A stretch of DNA of 64,000 bases from an uncultured Pelagibacteraceae bacterium (GTDB lineage: Bacteria > Pseudomonadota > Alphaproteobacteria > Pelagibacterales > Pelagibacteraceae). The notes beneath the pieces were generated by a model. That model did no database searches and was not told the DNA's origin. It was given only the letters and a program-made list of their open reading frames with translations. Each line of letters begins with the position of its first letter. Position 1 is the stretch's first letter. The DNA lies in contig CACEKT010000001.1 of assembly GCA_902560225.1 (NCBI GenBank), forward strand, positions 1 to 64,000, given 5' to 3'. The translations under genes and the position numbers were made by a program. This document shows, piece after piece, positions 52,694 through 60,559 of this stretch.

Positions 52694-52721
52694 TTTATAT
52701 ATTTTATTTGTGCAATTGCAA
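52694..52721 (-). promoter_or_regulatory. Likely promoter for tRNA-Tyr/tRNA-Gly/tuf unit
   Basis: Minus strand TTGCAA (52716-52721), a 16-base spacer and TATAAA (52694-52699) lie about 50 bases before the tRNA-Tyr 5' end, in the divergent spacer with rlmB. The -35 box sits in the perfect palindrome TGCAATTGCA (52711-52720). This would be the head of the whole 28-kb minus-strand block. Confidence 0.45.
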
Positions 52722-52775
52722 CACGAGATTTAATAAGAAAATAACAAAAAAAACGTGTAAAACACAATAAAAATT

Positions 52776-53519
52776 ATGAATAAATCACCTTTTTTTATAG
52801 TTGGACAACACGCCGTTATAGAAGCTTTAAGAAACCCTAATAGAAAGGTTTTAAGAGTTTTTTTAACAGAGGAGTCTAAAAAAAATATACATAGAAAAAA
52901 CCCTAAAAAAAATATTTTAGAAGACGTTAAGGTCTATTTTAAATCTAAAAAAGAGCTAGATAAATATACAAGTAAAGATCAATTAATGCACTCTGGATAT
53001 GTTGCAGAAATTGAACATCTTGAACAACCAGACTTAAAAAAATTTATTAAAGAAAAAAAAAATTGTACTTTTATTTGTTTGGACGAGGTTACAGATCCAA
53101 GAAATATAGGTTCATTAATTAGAAGTGCAGCATCATTTAATATAGATGGTTTAATTATCAAAGAAAGACATTTTCCAAAAGAGAGTAAATTAATGTATAA
53201 ATCTGCTAGTGGATGTTTAGAGCATTTAAATATTTTTCAAGTATCAAATATAAATTCAACACTTAAAAATCTAAGGGAAAAAAACTTTTGGGTTTATGGG
53301 TTTGATTCAAAAGGAGAAAAAGATTTTACAGATATAAAATGGGAAGGTAAAAATGTACTTCTCTTTGGTTCAGAGGGTTTTGGTATGAGGGAGCATACTG
53401 GAAAATATGCAGATTTTTTTGTTAAAATTGATATTAACAAAAATATAGAAAGTCTTAATATATCAAATAGTGTAGCAATAGCACTTCATCACTTAAGTTA
53501 TTTAAAAAAAAAGAGTTGA
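52776..53519 (+). CDS. rlmB: 23S rRNA (guanosine-2'-O-)-methyltransferase RlmB-like
   Basis: A 247-residue SpoU-family enzyme. The N-terminal substrate-binding domain (residues 1-75, FFIVGQHAVIEALRN) is followed by the knotted SAM domain with LDEVTDPRNIGSLIRSAASF (seen over residues 107-126), LFGSEGFGMR and the C-terminal LNISNSVAIALHHL. It is expected to methylate G2251 of the P loop of 23S rRNA. It is divergent from the tRNA-Tyr unit and followed by tRNA-Thr. Confidence 0.92.
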   Translation: MNKSPFFIVGQHAVIEALRNPNRKVLRVFLTEESKKNIHRKNPKKNILEDVKVYFKSKKELDKYTSKDQLMHSGYVAEIEHLEQPDLKKFIKEKKNCTFICLDEVTDPRNIGSLIRSAASFNIDGLIIKERHFPKESKLMYKSASGCLEHLNIFQVSNINSTLKNLREKNFWVYGFDSKGEKDFTDIKWEGKNVLLFGSEGFGMREHTGKYADFFVKIDINKNIESLNISNSVAIALHHLSYLKKKS

Positions 53520-53552
53520 TTATTTTATAAATAATTAATATTTATTGCGCAT

Positions 53553-53628
53553 GCCCTTGTAGCTCAGTTGGTAGAGCAATTGATTTGTAATCAATAGGTC
53601 CGCGGTTCGAATCCGTGCGGGGGCACCA
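53553..53628 (+). tRNA. trnT: tRNA-Thr (anticodon UGU)
   Basis: A 76-base cloverleaf: acceptor GCCCTTG pairs with CGGGGGC, the anticodon loop TTTGTAA has anticodon TGT, the T arm is GCGGTTCGAATCCGT, and CCA is encoded. It is the intact tRNA at the left edge of a small genomic island; its 3' half is repeated at 55179-55227. Confidence 0.97.
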
Positions 53629-53630
53629 TC
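53582..53630 (+). repeat. Left copy of tRNA-Thr att-like direct repeat
   Basis: These 49 bases, from within the anticodon stem through the 3' CCA and two bases beyond, match 55179-55227 with three transitions. This left copy is part of the functional tRNA. Confidence 0.85.
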
Positions 53631-53719
53631 ACTCAATAAAATCAACACTTATTATTTTTACAAAATTAAAGTTTAACTAAATTCTGATTTTGAGTGCATC
53701 GAGATTGTGTCGTAATTAA

Positions 53720-54301
53720 TTATAATTTTTTATCATTTAGCTTAGTCATAGCTTTTCCAGGGGAAAAAGTATAATCATTGTCATCCATTAATTTTCCATT
53801 TCCATCATAAAGTTTCCAATTAAATTTTACTTTATCTTTCTGCTTCTTTCCTAATTTTAAAATAGTCAATTCTATTTTTCTTGGCTTACCACCAGAAGCA
53901 CCTTTAAATGATCTGGTCTCACCTTTTTTCCAAACTCCTAAAGGAAATTTACATCCATTTTTTATTACTCTTCCTCCACGTCTACTATCCCAAACTCTAC
54001 CAATACACTGTCCATCATTAGTGACTGAAAATAACTGTGTTTTTAATCCGCTTTGACCTTTTCTTGTTCTTTTATAAACTTTTATTGTTTCTCCAGTTTG
54101 AGGATTTTTCCAATCCTCAGGTCCAACTATTTTTTTTCTTTTCTTTTCACCAAATATCAAATTAGCATTTGTAAATTTAATTTCTGTATCTTCTCTTATT
54201 TCACCGCCAGTGAAGAGCTCTAAAGGAATAAATCTCTCATCAGCTGATACTGGAATAATCCACAAAAAACCAAGAACCACGATCCCTAAAAGTTTTTTCA
54301 T
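53720..54301 (-). CDS. Exported protein of unknown function, island cargo
   Basis: A 193-residue protein with a clear signal peptide (MKKLLGIVVLGFLWIIPVSA, cleavage before DERF). The mature part is rich in Gly, Lys and Arg and has two cysteines that bracket GRVWDSRRGGRVIKNG (about residues 99 and 117), a possible disulfide. No family is recognised. It overlaps the hydratase gene by four bases (ATGA), so it is the downstream gene of a two-gene operon. It lies inside the tRNA-Thr island. Confidence 0.7.
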   Translation of the reverse strand: MKKLLGIVVLGFLWIIPVSADERFIPLELFTGGEIREDTEIKFTNANLIFGEKKRKKIVGPEDWKNPQTGETIKVYKRTRKGQSGLKTQLFSVTNDGQCIGRVWDSRRGGRVIKNGCKFPLGVWKKGETRSFKGASGGKPRKIELTILKLGKKQKDKVKFNWKLYDGNGKLMDDNDYTFSPGKAMTKLNDKKL

Positions 54302-55083
54302 TGTTTAAATTTTGCCTCTACATCTCCAAATTCTGATGAAGAAACTTTAATTAATATATTATTATTTATAGGAACTGGAAAACCGTACGCCCCAGTTAAA
54401 ATTAAATCATCTTTTTTTAAAATAACATTTATCTTGGCTTGTTCTTTAGCTAACCATTCAACTTCAGACAACATATCCAATGGCCATTTTTTATCTGTCC
54501 ACGTATCTATTATTTTATTATCATAAATTAGTTTTAGATCTGTTATTTTTTGATCTTTTGAAAATTCATTTTTTGGTCCCAAAATAACGCCAGCGTGTAA
54601 TGCATTATTTGCTAATAGTTCTGCGCCATAAGGTTCTTCTCCGTTAAAAACTAAATTATGAATTTCTATTAAAGGATAAATTGAATCGATTGAGTTGAGT
54701 ATATAATCGAAAGAAACAAGTTTTGGATCTATGTCACGATTCAACTTAACACCAAACTCTGCTTCCATAGCAGGATTAGAATAATCTTTTTTATTTAGCT
54801 CCACCCCACTTTTGTATAATTCACTTTTCCAAAGTGTTCCCCAAGCAGGCTGAGTGAAACCCATTTTTTTTTGGGTATCTTTAGAAACACAACCAATCTT
54901 ATAGCCCATAACTTCTTCACCTCTATCAATTCTTAATTTTGAGATTTTTGACTGGATAAGTAGCGCATCATTATTGCTTATTTTTATTTTTGTTTTAAAA
55001 ATTGAGCTTGGATTATTGCTATCATAATCATTTAAAATAGTATTTGCGTATTCATTTAATTCCTTTTGATTTAATTTAATCAT
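54298..55083 (-). CDS. 2-keto-4-pentenoate hydratase-like (FAH superfamily)
   Basis: A 261-residue protein of the fumarylacetoacetate-hydrolase fold, closest to MhpD/XylJ-type hydratases and decarboxylases that act on 2-hydroxydienoates from aromatic meta-cleavage. The metal site is suggested by PAMEAEFGVKL (about residues 102-112) and by the IPLIEIHN-like YPLIEIHN stretch; the C-terminal LTGAYGFPVPI is typical. No other aromatic-catabolism gene is nearby, so the substrate is unknown. It is probably transcribed with the exported-protein gene downstream, and both lie between the tRNA-Thr repeats. Confidence 0.8.
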   Translation of the reverse strand: MIKLNQKELNEYANTILNDYDSNNPSSIFKTKIKISNNDALLIQSKISKLRIDRGEEVMGYKIGCVSKDTQKKMGFTQPAWGTLWKSELYKSGVELNKKDYSNPAMEAEFGVKLNRDIDPKLVSFDYILNSIDSIYPLIEIHNLVFNGEEPYGAELLANNALHAGVILGPKNEFSKDQKITDLKLIYDNKIIDTWTDKKWPLDMLSEVEWLAKEQAKINVILKKDDLILTGAYGFPVPINNNILIKVSSSEFGDVEAKFKQ

Positions 55084-55178
55084 CGATAAACTTTTATCAC
55101 TGTGCCTATAGTGTGTACAGAATTGAAATAACTTTCAATTAACGTTGATAGTATTTATCTTTTTGAATTTAGACTCTC

Positions 55179-55227
55179 GATTTGCAATCAATGGGTCCGC
55201 GGTTCGAATCTGTGCGGGGGCACCATC
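55179..55227 (+). repeat. Right copy of tRNA-Thr 3' half (att remnant)
   Basis: A truncated tRNA-Thr-like sequence, running from the anticodon stem to CACCATC, with three mismatches to the functional gene. One mismatch changes the anticodon loop to TTTGCAA. There is no 5' half, so it cannot be a tRNA. It marks the distal boundary of the island. Confidence 0.85.
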
Positions 55228-55239
55228 TTTAAATAGAAA

Positions 55240-55968
55240 TTAAATTATTTGAATCGCACATGCGGTTCCTTCATCAGCAAAAGCTAAATATCTATACTCA
55301 TTTTCATTAAATACTTCTGTTAAAGCCTTATATTCACCGACATCCCATCCAGGATAATTATAAAGTTCATCAAATACTATTATACAATTTTTTTTTAGAT
55401 ATGGCTTTATTTTTTCAAGTACGAATTTGGATGAGGCATATGTATCAAGGTCCATATGTAAAAAATTAATTTCTGGTTTTTTTTCTATTAGAAAATTTTC
55501 AACTGTATCTTGAACCCAACCTTTAATAAGAGTTACATTTTTGTTAGTCTTTGGCATTACACTTTTTCTATCAAAGCTTCCTTTTTGCAAATTTAATGTA
55601 CCATGCCAGTCTTCTTTTAAACCCTCAAAAGAATCAAAACCATAAATTTCTTTGACATAATTTGAAAAAAAATTAATTGACTCGCCATGGTGCACACCGA
55701 ATTCAAGAGAGTATTTTTTACAATCTTTGTCATTTACTAATGCTTCTTTAATTGCATAAGCCCTAAGTAGTCTAGTGGTACTAATAAATATTGAGCTTTT
55801 AAAATATTTTTTAAAGTGTTCATATGATCGTAAAAGCTGTTCTTCTTTGAACATCGAATATGGGGTTATTTTTTCAACAGATTTTCTTGGTAATGGAATT
55901 AAATTATGTCTAATACTTATCAAATATTGTTTAAATATATTTAAGATTTTTTTTATTTTGTTTTTCAT
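55240..55968 (-). CDS. TylF/MycF-like SAM-dependent methyltransferase
   Basis: A 242-residue class I methyltransferase of the TylF (macrocin O-methyltransferase) family. The SAM motif YSLEFGVHHGESINFFS lies near residue 87-103, followed by YGFDSFEGL and the metal-binding HMDLDTYASSK, with FDELYNYPGWDVGE near the C terminus. These proteins methylate sugar hydroxyls in surface glycans or antibiotics; the substrate here is unknown. It begins just outside the right tRNA-Thr repeat, which suggests that it belongs to the same variable region. Confidence 0.8.
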   Translation of the reverse strand: MKNKIKKILNIFKQYLISIRHNLIPLPRKSVEKITPYSMFKEEQLLRSYEHFKKYFKSSIFISTTRLLRAYAIKEALVNDKDCKKYSLEFGVHHGESINFFSNYVKEIYGFDSFEGLKEDWHGTLNLQKGSFDRKSVMPKTNKNVTLIKGWVQDTVENFLIEKKPEINFLHMDLDTYASSKFVLEKIKPYLKKNCIIVFDELYNYPGWDVGEYKALTEVFNENEYRYLAFADEGTACAIQII

Positions 55969-55974
55969 TTTATT

Positions 55975-56535
55975 TTATACTGATTGACCTTTAATTAGCT
56001 TTTTAAGACGGGGTATCATAATTTTTGGTGATTGCATAGATGGATAAATTTTTTGGACTTCTATATAACTACTAATGGCTTTCTCATAATTCTTTAATTC
56101 AATCTGAACTAAACCTTGTCCGGATAAAGCTCCAAAGTGTCTTTTTTCTAGCTTAAGCACTTCATCGATATCTTTTTGTGACTGTTCATATCTGCCCAAT
56201 AAATAAAGTACTGTTGCTCTTTTATTCCATGCTTCAGACCAATTAGGATCAGTTAAAATAATTTGCGAAAATATTTCATAAGCTTTATTTAATTCTTTAC
56301 CGCTCATCAAAAAAGAACCTTGAGCTAATAATTTTGTTAAATTTAATCCTTTATCATTATTAGATGGATGAGTTGACCAAATTTTCCATATTTTATTTTC
56401 TATTTTTACAGCGCTAGAGGCCTCACTATTTTTAAGCTGTTTAAAAAGACTGTTTAACTTGTTCTCTCTTTCATTAGCATTAACATTACTTAAAAATAAT
56501 AAAAGAATAGCGATAGTTCCTAAAAGTTTTTTCAT
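55975..56535 (-). CDS. Exported tetratricopeptide-repeat protein
   Basis: A 186-residue protein with a signal peptide (MKKLLGTIAILLLFLSNVNA) and at least three TPR-like helical pairs between about residues 60 and 165, e.g. ELNKAYEIFSQIILTDPNWSEAW and the repeat ending LEKRHFGALSGQGLV. It is probably periplasmic and acts as a protein-interaction scaffold. Its partner is unknown. It is followed by the methyltransferase six bases downstream and preceded by the GST gene. Confidence 0.75.
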   Translation of the reverse strand: MKKLLGTIAILLLFLSNVNANERENKLNSLFKQLKNSEASSAVKIENKIWKIWSTHPSNNDKGLNLTKLLAQGSFLMSGKELNKAYEIFSQIILTDPNWSEAWNKRATVLYLLGRYEQSQKDIDEVLKLEKRHFGALSGQGLVQIELKNYEKAISSYIEVQKIYPSMQSPKIMIPRLKKLIKGQSV

Positions 56536-56538
56536 TAA

Positions 56539-57225
56539 TTAAGTTTTTTTAACACCTGTTGGATGAGCAACCCCATCAATAATCAGCTTAGGTTCAATAC
56601 TTACATCTACAAGTTTGGGACGTGCATCAAGATAAGATTTAACAGTTTGAATAGACATAATATCTTGAAGAAATTTTTCTAATCTAGGGAACTTATTTAA
56701 TAATGTCAGGTCAAGTAGCTTTGATAGATCTAAGTGATGAAATACTGTAAAATCACACGCATGTGGTGTGTCATCTATAAAAAATTTTGCATCATTATCT
56801 TTTAATGCTCTGTCAAGATCTTCAAATCTAGAAGTTAAAAAAGGTATCATATCCTCACGTTTTTTTTTAAAACGATCCCCTACTGCAAAATTTATTGTTG
56901 GATTAAGAGGTAAAAATAATTCTTGAGCACTTAGCATAACTGCATTCGCTTTAGCATTTAATATTGGGTCAGTAATGTTAGTCCCCGTAATATTTTCAAT
57001 AAATGTTAGTATTGAAATACTCTGACAAATTTCATGTTTTTTATCTACTACCAACATAGGTAATTGTCTAAATGGAACTAATGGTTTAGCTTCAGACCAG
57101 TCCTTGTCATAATAATCCCATGACATTATGTAATCATAATCCAATTCTGTATAATGCATTAAAAGTCTTGGGGCTTCTGCTAAAGCTCTCATTTTAAAGT
57201 AAATTAATTCTAATTTATGTTTCAT
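56539..57225 (-). CDS. Glutathione S-transferase family protein
   Basis: A 228-residue protein with an N-terminal thioredoxin-like domain (LELIYFKMRALAEAPRLLM, residues 5-23) and a C-terminal all-helical domain. The FRQLPMLVVDKKHEICQSISI stretch carries the cis-Pro and the glutathione-binding acidic-Ser motif, here Cys-Gln-Ser. The layout is like sigma-class GSTs (Y8-F-M-R). The substrate is unknown. It lies between nadK and the TPR gene with gaps of three or four bases. Confidence 0.82.
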   Translation of the reverse strand: MKHKLELIYFKMRALAEAPRLLMHYTELDYDYIMSWDYYDKDWSEAKPLVPFRQLPMLVVDKKHEICQSISILTFIENITGTNITDPILNAKANAVMLSAQELFLPLNPTINFAVGDRFKKKREDMIPFLTSRFEDLDRALKDNDAKFFIDDTPHACDFTVFHHLDLSKLLDLTLLNKFPRLEKFLQDIMSIQTVKSYLDARPKLVDVSIEPKLIIDGVAHPTGVKKT

Positions 57226-57229
57226 GTAA

Positions 57230-58000
57230 TTAACTTGTTTCTTTTCTTAATTGCTCAATTTTAATTTTCTTTTGCAAACTTCTATTTTTATCATAGAGGA
57301 GATTAAATTTAATTTTATTGTTTGTTTTAACTATAATTGTTTTAGCATTTCTTACTTCAAGATTGTCTGCAACTGCACTAATTGGTCTTTTTATTGGATT
57401 AAGATTAGTTATTGTAATTTTTGATTTATCATTAACTATTTTGCCTTTCCATCTACGTGGTCGAAAAGGACTAATTGGAGCAATTGATAGTTTTTTTGAG
57501 TTTAAACTTAAAATAGGTCCATGAACTGAAAGATTATATGCAGTACTTCCTGCAGGTGTTGATACTAATACACCATCTGACACTAGTTTCTTTATAATTT
57601 TTTTAGTACCATGCTTGATAGATATAGATGCCGCCTGTCTGCTTTGTCTTAATACTGACACTTCATTTATGGCTAATGATTTTTTTGTTTGATTATTTTT
57701 ATTTTTAACAATCATTTCTAAAGGTGAAATAGAAATCATGTTAGCTTTAGATAAATTTTTGATTATATTTTTTGATGAAAATTTATTCATCAAAAACCCA
57801 TAATTTCCAGAATTAATTCCATAAAATTGTTTTTTAGAATTTTTATTCTTTTTTAAAGTTTCAAGCATGAAGCCATCACCACCAATAACAATAGTAAGAT
57901 TATTCTTTTTAAACTTATAATTATTAATTTTTTTAATTAATAAATTTTTAATTTTTAAAGATTTTTTATTTTTATCTGAAATTATATGAAACTTGTTCAT
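57230..58000 (-). CDS. nadK: NAD kinase
   Basis: A 256-residue NAD kinase that makes NADP from NAD and ATP. The GGDGFML motif at residues 40-46 is the ATP/NAD catalytic site. NEVSVLRQ and the TPAGSTAYNLSVHGPIL region are the other family signatures. The sequence is highly AT-rich and lysine-rich, but the motifs are intact. It starts six bases after the end of tRNA-Leu, and is presumably core genome, which places the flanking variable segments on either side of core DNA. Confidence 0.92.
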   Translation of the reverse strand: MNKFHIISDKNKKSLKIKNLLIKKINNYKFKKNNLTIVIGGDGFMLETLKKNKNSKKQFYGINSGNYGFLMNKFSSKNIIKNLSKANMISISPLEMIVKNKNNQTKKSLAINEVSVLRQSRQAASISIKHGTKKIIKKLVSDGVLVSTPAGSTAYNLSVHGPILSLNSKKLSIAPISPFRPRRWKGKIVNDKSKITITNLNPIKRPISAVADNLEVRNAKTIIVKTNNKIKFNLLYDKNRSLQKKIKIEQLRKETS

Positions 58001-58005
58001 TTAGT

Positions 58006-58091
58006 GGTGCCCTCGGCCAGACTCGAACTGGCACTCCGCAAGCGGCAAGGATTTTAAGTCCTTTGTGTCTACCAATTTCACCACGAGGGCA
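58006..58091 (-). tRNA. trnL: tRNA-Leu (anticodon UAA)
   Basis: An 86-base class II tRNA on the minus strand. Acceptor GCCCTCG pairs with CGAGGGC, the anticodon loop CTTAAAA has anticodon TAA, there is a variable arm, the T arm is GTTCGAGTC, and CCA is encoded. The 5' half from the anticodon loop onward is repeated at 60705-60745. This copy is complete and should be functional. Confidence 0.97.
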
Positions 58092-58169
58092 TTAATGAAT
58101 TTCATGAGTGTTTATGCTAATATTTATAATTGAACAAGATGAATAAGTAAAATTTTTTAATTTTATCTC
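58052..58169. repeat. Intact-side copy of 118-nt tRNA-Leu repeat
   Basis: It starts at the base closing the anticodon loop of tRNA-Leu (plus-strand view), runs through the tRNA 5' end at 58091 and continues about 78 bases into its upstream region. The first 88 bases are identical to 60705-60792; the next 30 have four mismatches. Confidence 0.9.
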
Positions 58170-58173
58170 TGTG

Positions 58174-58195
58174 GCTACTAGTTTGCTACTAGTTA
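58174..58195. repeat. Tandem 11-bp repeat near left island edge
   Basis: Two units of GGCTACTAGTT, the second with T for the first G, start four bases after the end of the 118-nt repeat. The same pair occurs at 60560-60581 near the right edge. They resemble arm-type binding sites of a tyrosine recombinase by arrangement only. Confidence 0.6.
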
Positions 58196-58261
58196 TCCTA
58201 TAAAGTCCTGGATTGACTAAAAATATCTTGAATTTTTAAAGTTTTATTTGGGAGTATCTTT

Positions 58262-59704
58262 TTAATCTACTATTAAAGTATCTTTAGAACCACCACCTTG
58301 AGAGCTATTAACAATTGTACTTCCTTTTCTCAGAGCAACTCTTGTTAAGCCGCCTGTAGTAACATAACTATTTTTACCACTTAAAATAAATGGTCTTAAA
58401 TCTAAATGACGTGGTTCAATATCACTATTTGTTATTGTTGGAGCAGTTGAAAGAACCTCTAAGGGTTGAGCAATAAATTCTCTAGGATTATGTTTTATTT
58501 TGTCTATAGTTTCGTTCTTCTCTTTTTGAGATGCTTTTGGTCCAATTAGTATTCCGTATCCTCCTGATGCATTTGCTGGTTTAACTACTAGTTTTGAAAT
58601 ATTATCAATTACATATTTTCTGTGCGTATCATCATGACACAAAAAAGTTTCCACTTGATTTAATATTGGTTGTTCACCTAAATAATAGGTAATCATTTTA
58701 TTTACGTAAGAATAAACAACTTTATCATCAGCAATACCAGTGCCAACAGCATTAACTATTCCAACATTTTTTTTTAGCCAACACTTAAAAAGACCTGGCA
58801 CCCCAATAACAGACTCTTTAAAGAATGCTTTGGGATCTAAAAAATTATCATCCAGTCGTCTATATATACAATCAACTTTTAAAGGACCTTTTACAGTTTT
58901 CATGTACACATTATCATTTTCTACAAAAAGATCTTTGCCTTCTACTAATGCTATACCCATTTGCTCAGCCAAAAACTCATGTTCAAAATAAGCTGAATTG
59001 TAAACACCGGGTGTAAGCAAAACCATGTGTGGATTAGAAGTTTTTTTTGGAATACACTCTGTCATACAGTTGTAAAGTTTATTTGTGTATTGATGAATTG
59101 AAGCAACTTTATATCTAGTAAAAAGCTCTGGAAAGACATCTCGCATTACCATTCTATTTTCTAACATATAAGAAACACCTGACGGTACACGTAAATTGTC
59201 TTCTAAAACTAAATAATCACCATTCTTGTTTCTAATAAGATCTATACCTGAAATATTTGCCCAAGCTTTATATTTGGGAGAAAATCCTTCACACTCTTTA
59301 ACGTAGTATGGAGATTTAAAAATTATCTCTTTCGGTATTATATTGTCTTTAAAAATTCTTTTTTGATTATACGTATCGTCTATAAATAAATTTAATGCTT
59401 TTGCTCTCTGTTTCAAACCTCTTGAAACTTTATTCCATTGAGATTTTGGTATTATTCTGGGAATTATGTCTAGTGGCCACTTCTTCTGTTCAGCTCTATT
59501 ATTTGCAGCATAAACTCTAAAATTTATACCTCTAGCACTTATAGTGCTCTGACAGTTTTTTTCTATTTCTTGCAGTTTCTTTTTTCCGTGTCTCTCTAAA
59601 ATATTAGAAATTATTGAGGCATGCTTTCTAAGCTTATTATCCTTAGTTAGATAACCATCATATGCATCACCTGAATTGTAATTTTTCCAAAATTTAGAAA
59701 CCAT
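58262..59704 (-). CDS. Circularly permuted ATP-grasp ligase (Anbu-associated type)
   Basis: A 480-residue protein of the CP_ATPgrasp_2 (DUF404/DUF407) family, predicted carboxylate-amine/peptide ligases. Signatures are LEDNLRVPSGVSYMLENR (residues 167-184), LTPGVYNSAYFEHEFLAEQ (230-248), the nucleotide-binding VVKPANASGGYGILIG (373-388), LDLRPFIL (434-441) and the C-terminal GGLTRVAL and SSQGGGSKDTLI. Length is normal and motifs are intact. In other bacteria it is encoded with Anbu, an alpha-E helical protein and a transglutaminase-like peptidase; here only Anbu accompanies it, on the other strand across 107 bases. The ligase may build an unknown peptide or peptide tag (inference). Confidence 0.85.
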   Translation of the reverse strand: MVSKFWKNYNSGDAYDGYLTKDNKLRKHASIISNILERHGKKKLQEIEKNCQSTISARGINFRVYAANNRAEQKKWPLDIIPRIIPKSQWNKVSRGLKQRAKALNLFIDDTYNQKRIFKDNIIPKEIIFKSPYYVKECEGFSPKYKAWANISGIDLIRNKNGDYLVLEDNLRVPSGVSYMLENRMVMRDVFPELFTRYKVASIHQYTNKLYNCMTECIPKKTSNPHMVLLTPGVYNSAYFEHEFLAEQMGIALVEGKDLFVENDNVYMKTVKGPLKVDCIYRRLDDNFLDPKAFFKESVIGVPGLFKCWLKKNVGIVNAVGTGIADDKVVYSYVNKMITYYLGEQPILNQVETFLCHDDTHRKYVIDNISKLVVKPANASGGYGILIGPKASQKEKNETIDKIKHNPREFIAQPLEVLSTAPTITNSDIEPRHLDLRPFILSGKNSYVTTGGLTRVALRKGSTIVNSSQGGGSKDTLIVD

Positions 59705-59811
59705 TATGTTATTTTTTAATAGTTTAAGGAAATAATCAAATGCATAATAGATATATCTGATATGATAATAATTAATTATAAAATAATGATTTTATTAAAT
59801 AGTAGTAAATA

Positions 59812-60537
59812 ATGACATATTGTGTTGGCATTAAAGCTAAGGACGGAATAATTATTGCATCAGATTCAAGAACTAATGCAGGTCTTGACAATGTTAATAT
59901 ATATTCAAAAATGTATACCTATGATGTTGGCGATAGAACTGTAATTATCGTTACATCTGGTAACCTTGGAACATCTCAAGCTGTATTTAAATCTATTGAT
60001 ACAGATTTAAAAAACACAACTGGTGTAATGAATTTAAATACTTGTAAAGATTTTGATCAAATTGCCTCCTACATAGGATCACTAAATATTAAACACTCGT
60101 CACCAAAAGGAATTAATACGGATACAGTATTATTAGGATCTACATTTATTCTTGGAGGTCAAATAAAAGGTCAACCTATGGAATTATATTTAATATATTC
60201 ACAAGGAAATTACATAAAACCTGCTGACAGTAAGCCTTATCTAGTAATTGGCGAAGTTAAATATGGAAAACCAATTTTAGATAGAGTTATAAAACCAGAT
60301 GTTTCTATCGGTGATGCATCAAGATGTGCATTAATATCAATGGACTCAACTTTAAAAAGTGATCTAACAGTAGGCCCTCCAATAGATTTTACAGTTTTAA
60401 GAAAAGATGAATATAAAATTGCATCTCAAAAATGTCTTAATCTTAATGATGAAGAATATTCTAAAGTTTGTAATCAATGGTCAGATGGAATATTTAAAAT
60501 ATTTGACTCTTTTCCAAGATTTGATTGGGAAAAATAA
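59812..60537 (+). CDS. Anbu-type proteasome-like peptidase
   Basis: A 241-residue Ntn-hydrolase of the predicted proteasome-type protease group (COG3484, Anbu/BPH). The putative nucleophile is T2, exposed once Met1 is removed, in MTYCVGIKAKDGIIIASDSR. D18 and K33 match the proteasome catalytic Asp17 and Lys33. LGSTFILGGQIKG and the CALISMDSTLKSDLTVGPP stretch are family features. Anbu forms helical or ring-like assemblies, and its protein substrates are not known. The gene is divergent from the ATP-grasp gene; the 107-base AT-rich spacer would carry both promoters. Confidence 0.88.
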   Translation: MTYCVGIKAKDGIIIASDSRTNAGLDNVNIYSKMYTYDVGDRTVIIVTSGNLGTSQAVFKSIDTDLKNTTGVMNLNTCKDFDQIASYIGSLNIKHSSPKGINTDTVLLGSTFILGGQIKGQPMELYLIYSQGNYIKPADSKPYLVIGEVKYGKPILDRVIKPDVSIGDASRCALISMDSTLKSDLTVGPPIDFTVLRKDEYKIASQKCLNLNDEEYSKVCNQWSDGIFKIFDSFPRFDWEK

Positions 60538-60559
60538 AATTTATTTATTTTATCTCTCT

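Larger units (their letters stand above)
53553..55227. mobile_element. tRNA-Thr-bounded island, two cargo genes, no integrase
   Basis: The intact tRNA-Thr is at the left edge, and a 49-base imperfect copy of its anticodon-to-3' end is at the right edge, in the same orientation. This is the footprint left by tyrosine-recombinase integration into a tRNA gene. Inside are an exported protein gene and a hydratase gene, overlapping by four bases. No recombinase remains, so the element is either non-autonomous or decayed. The three mismatches in the right copy show that the insertion is not recent. Confidence 0.65.

Noticed and set aside
52552..52767. 71-residue minus-strand reading frame
   Set aside because: It runs through the whole tRNA-Tyr gene and its promoter and has no family features.
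55179..55227. Possible tRNA with a TGC (Ala) anticodon
   Set aside because: The sequence has only the anticodon-to-3' half; no D arm or acceptor 5' strand precedes it. It is a displaced copy of tRNA-Thr.
54285..56536. 18-base identity at the starts of the two exported-protein genes (54285-54302 and 56519-56536)
   Set aside because: Both encode the common signal-peptide beginning MKKLLG with the same codons; similarity does not extend into the mature proteins, so a duplication is not supported.
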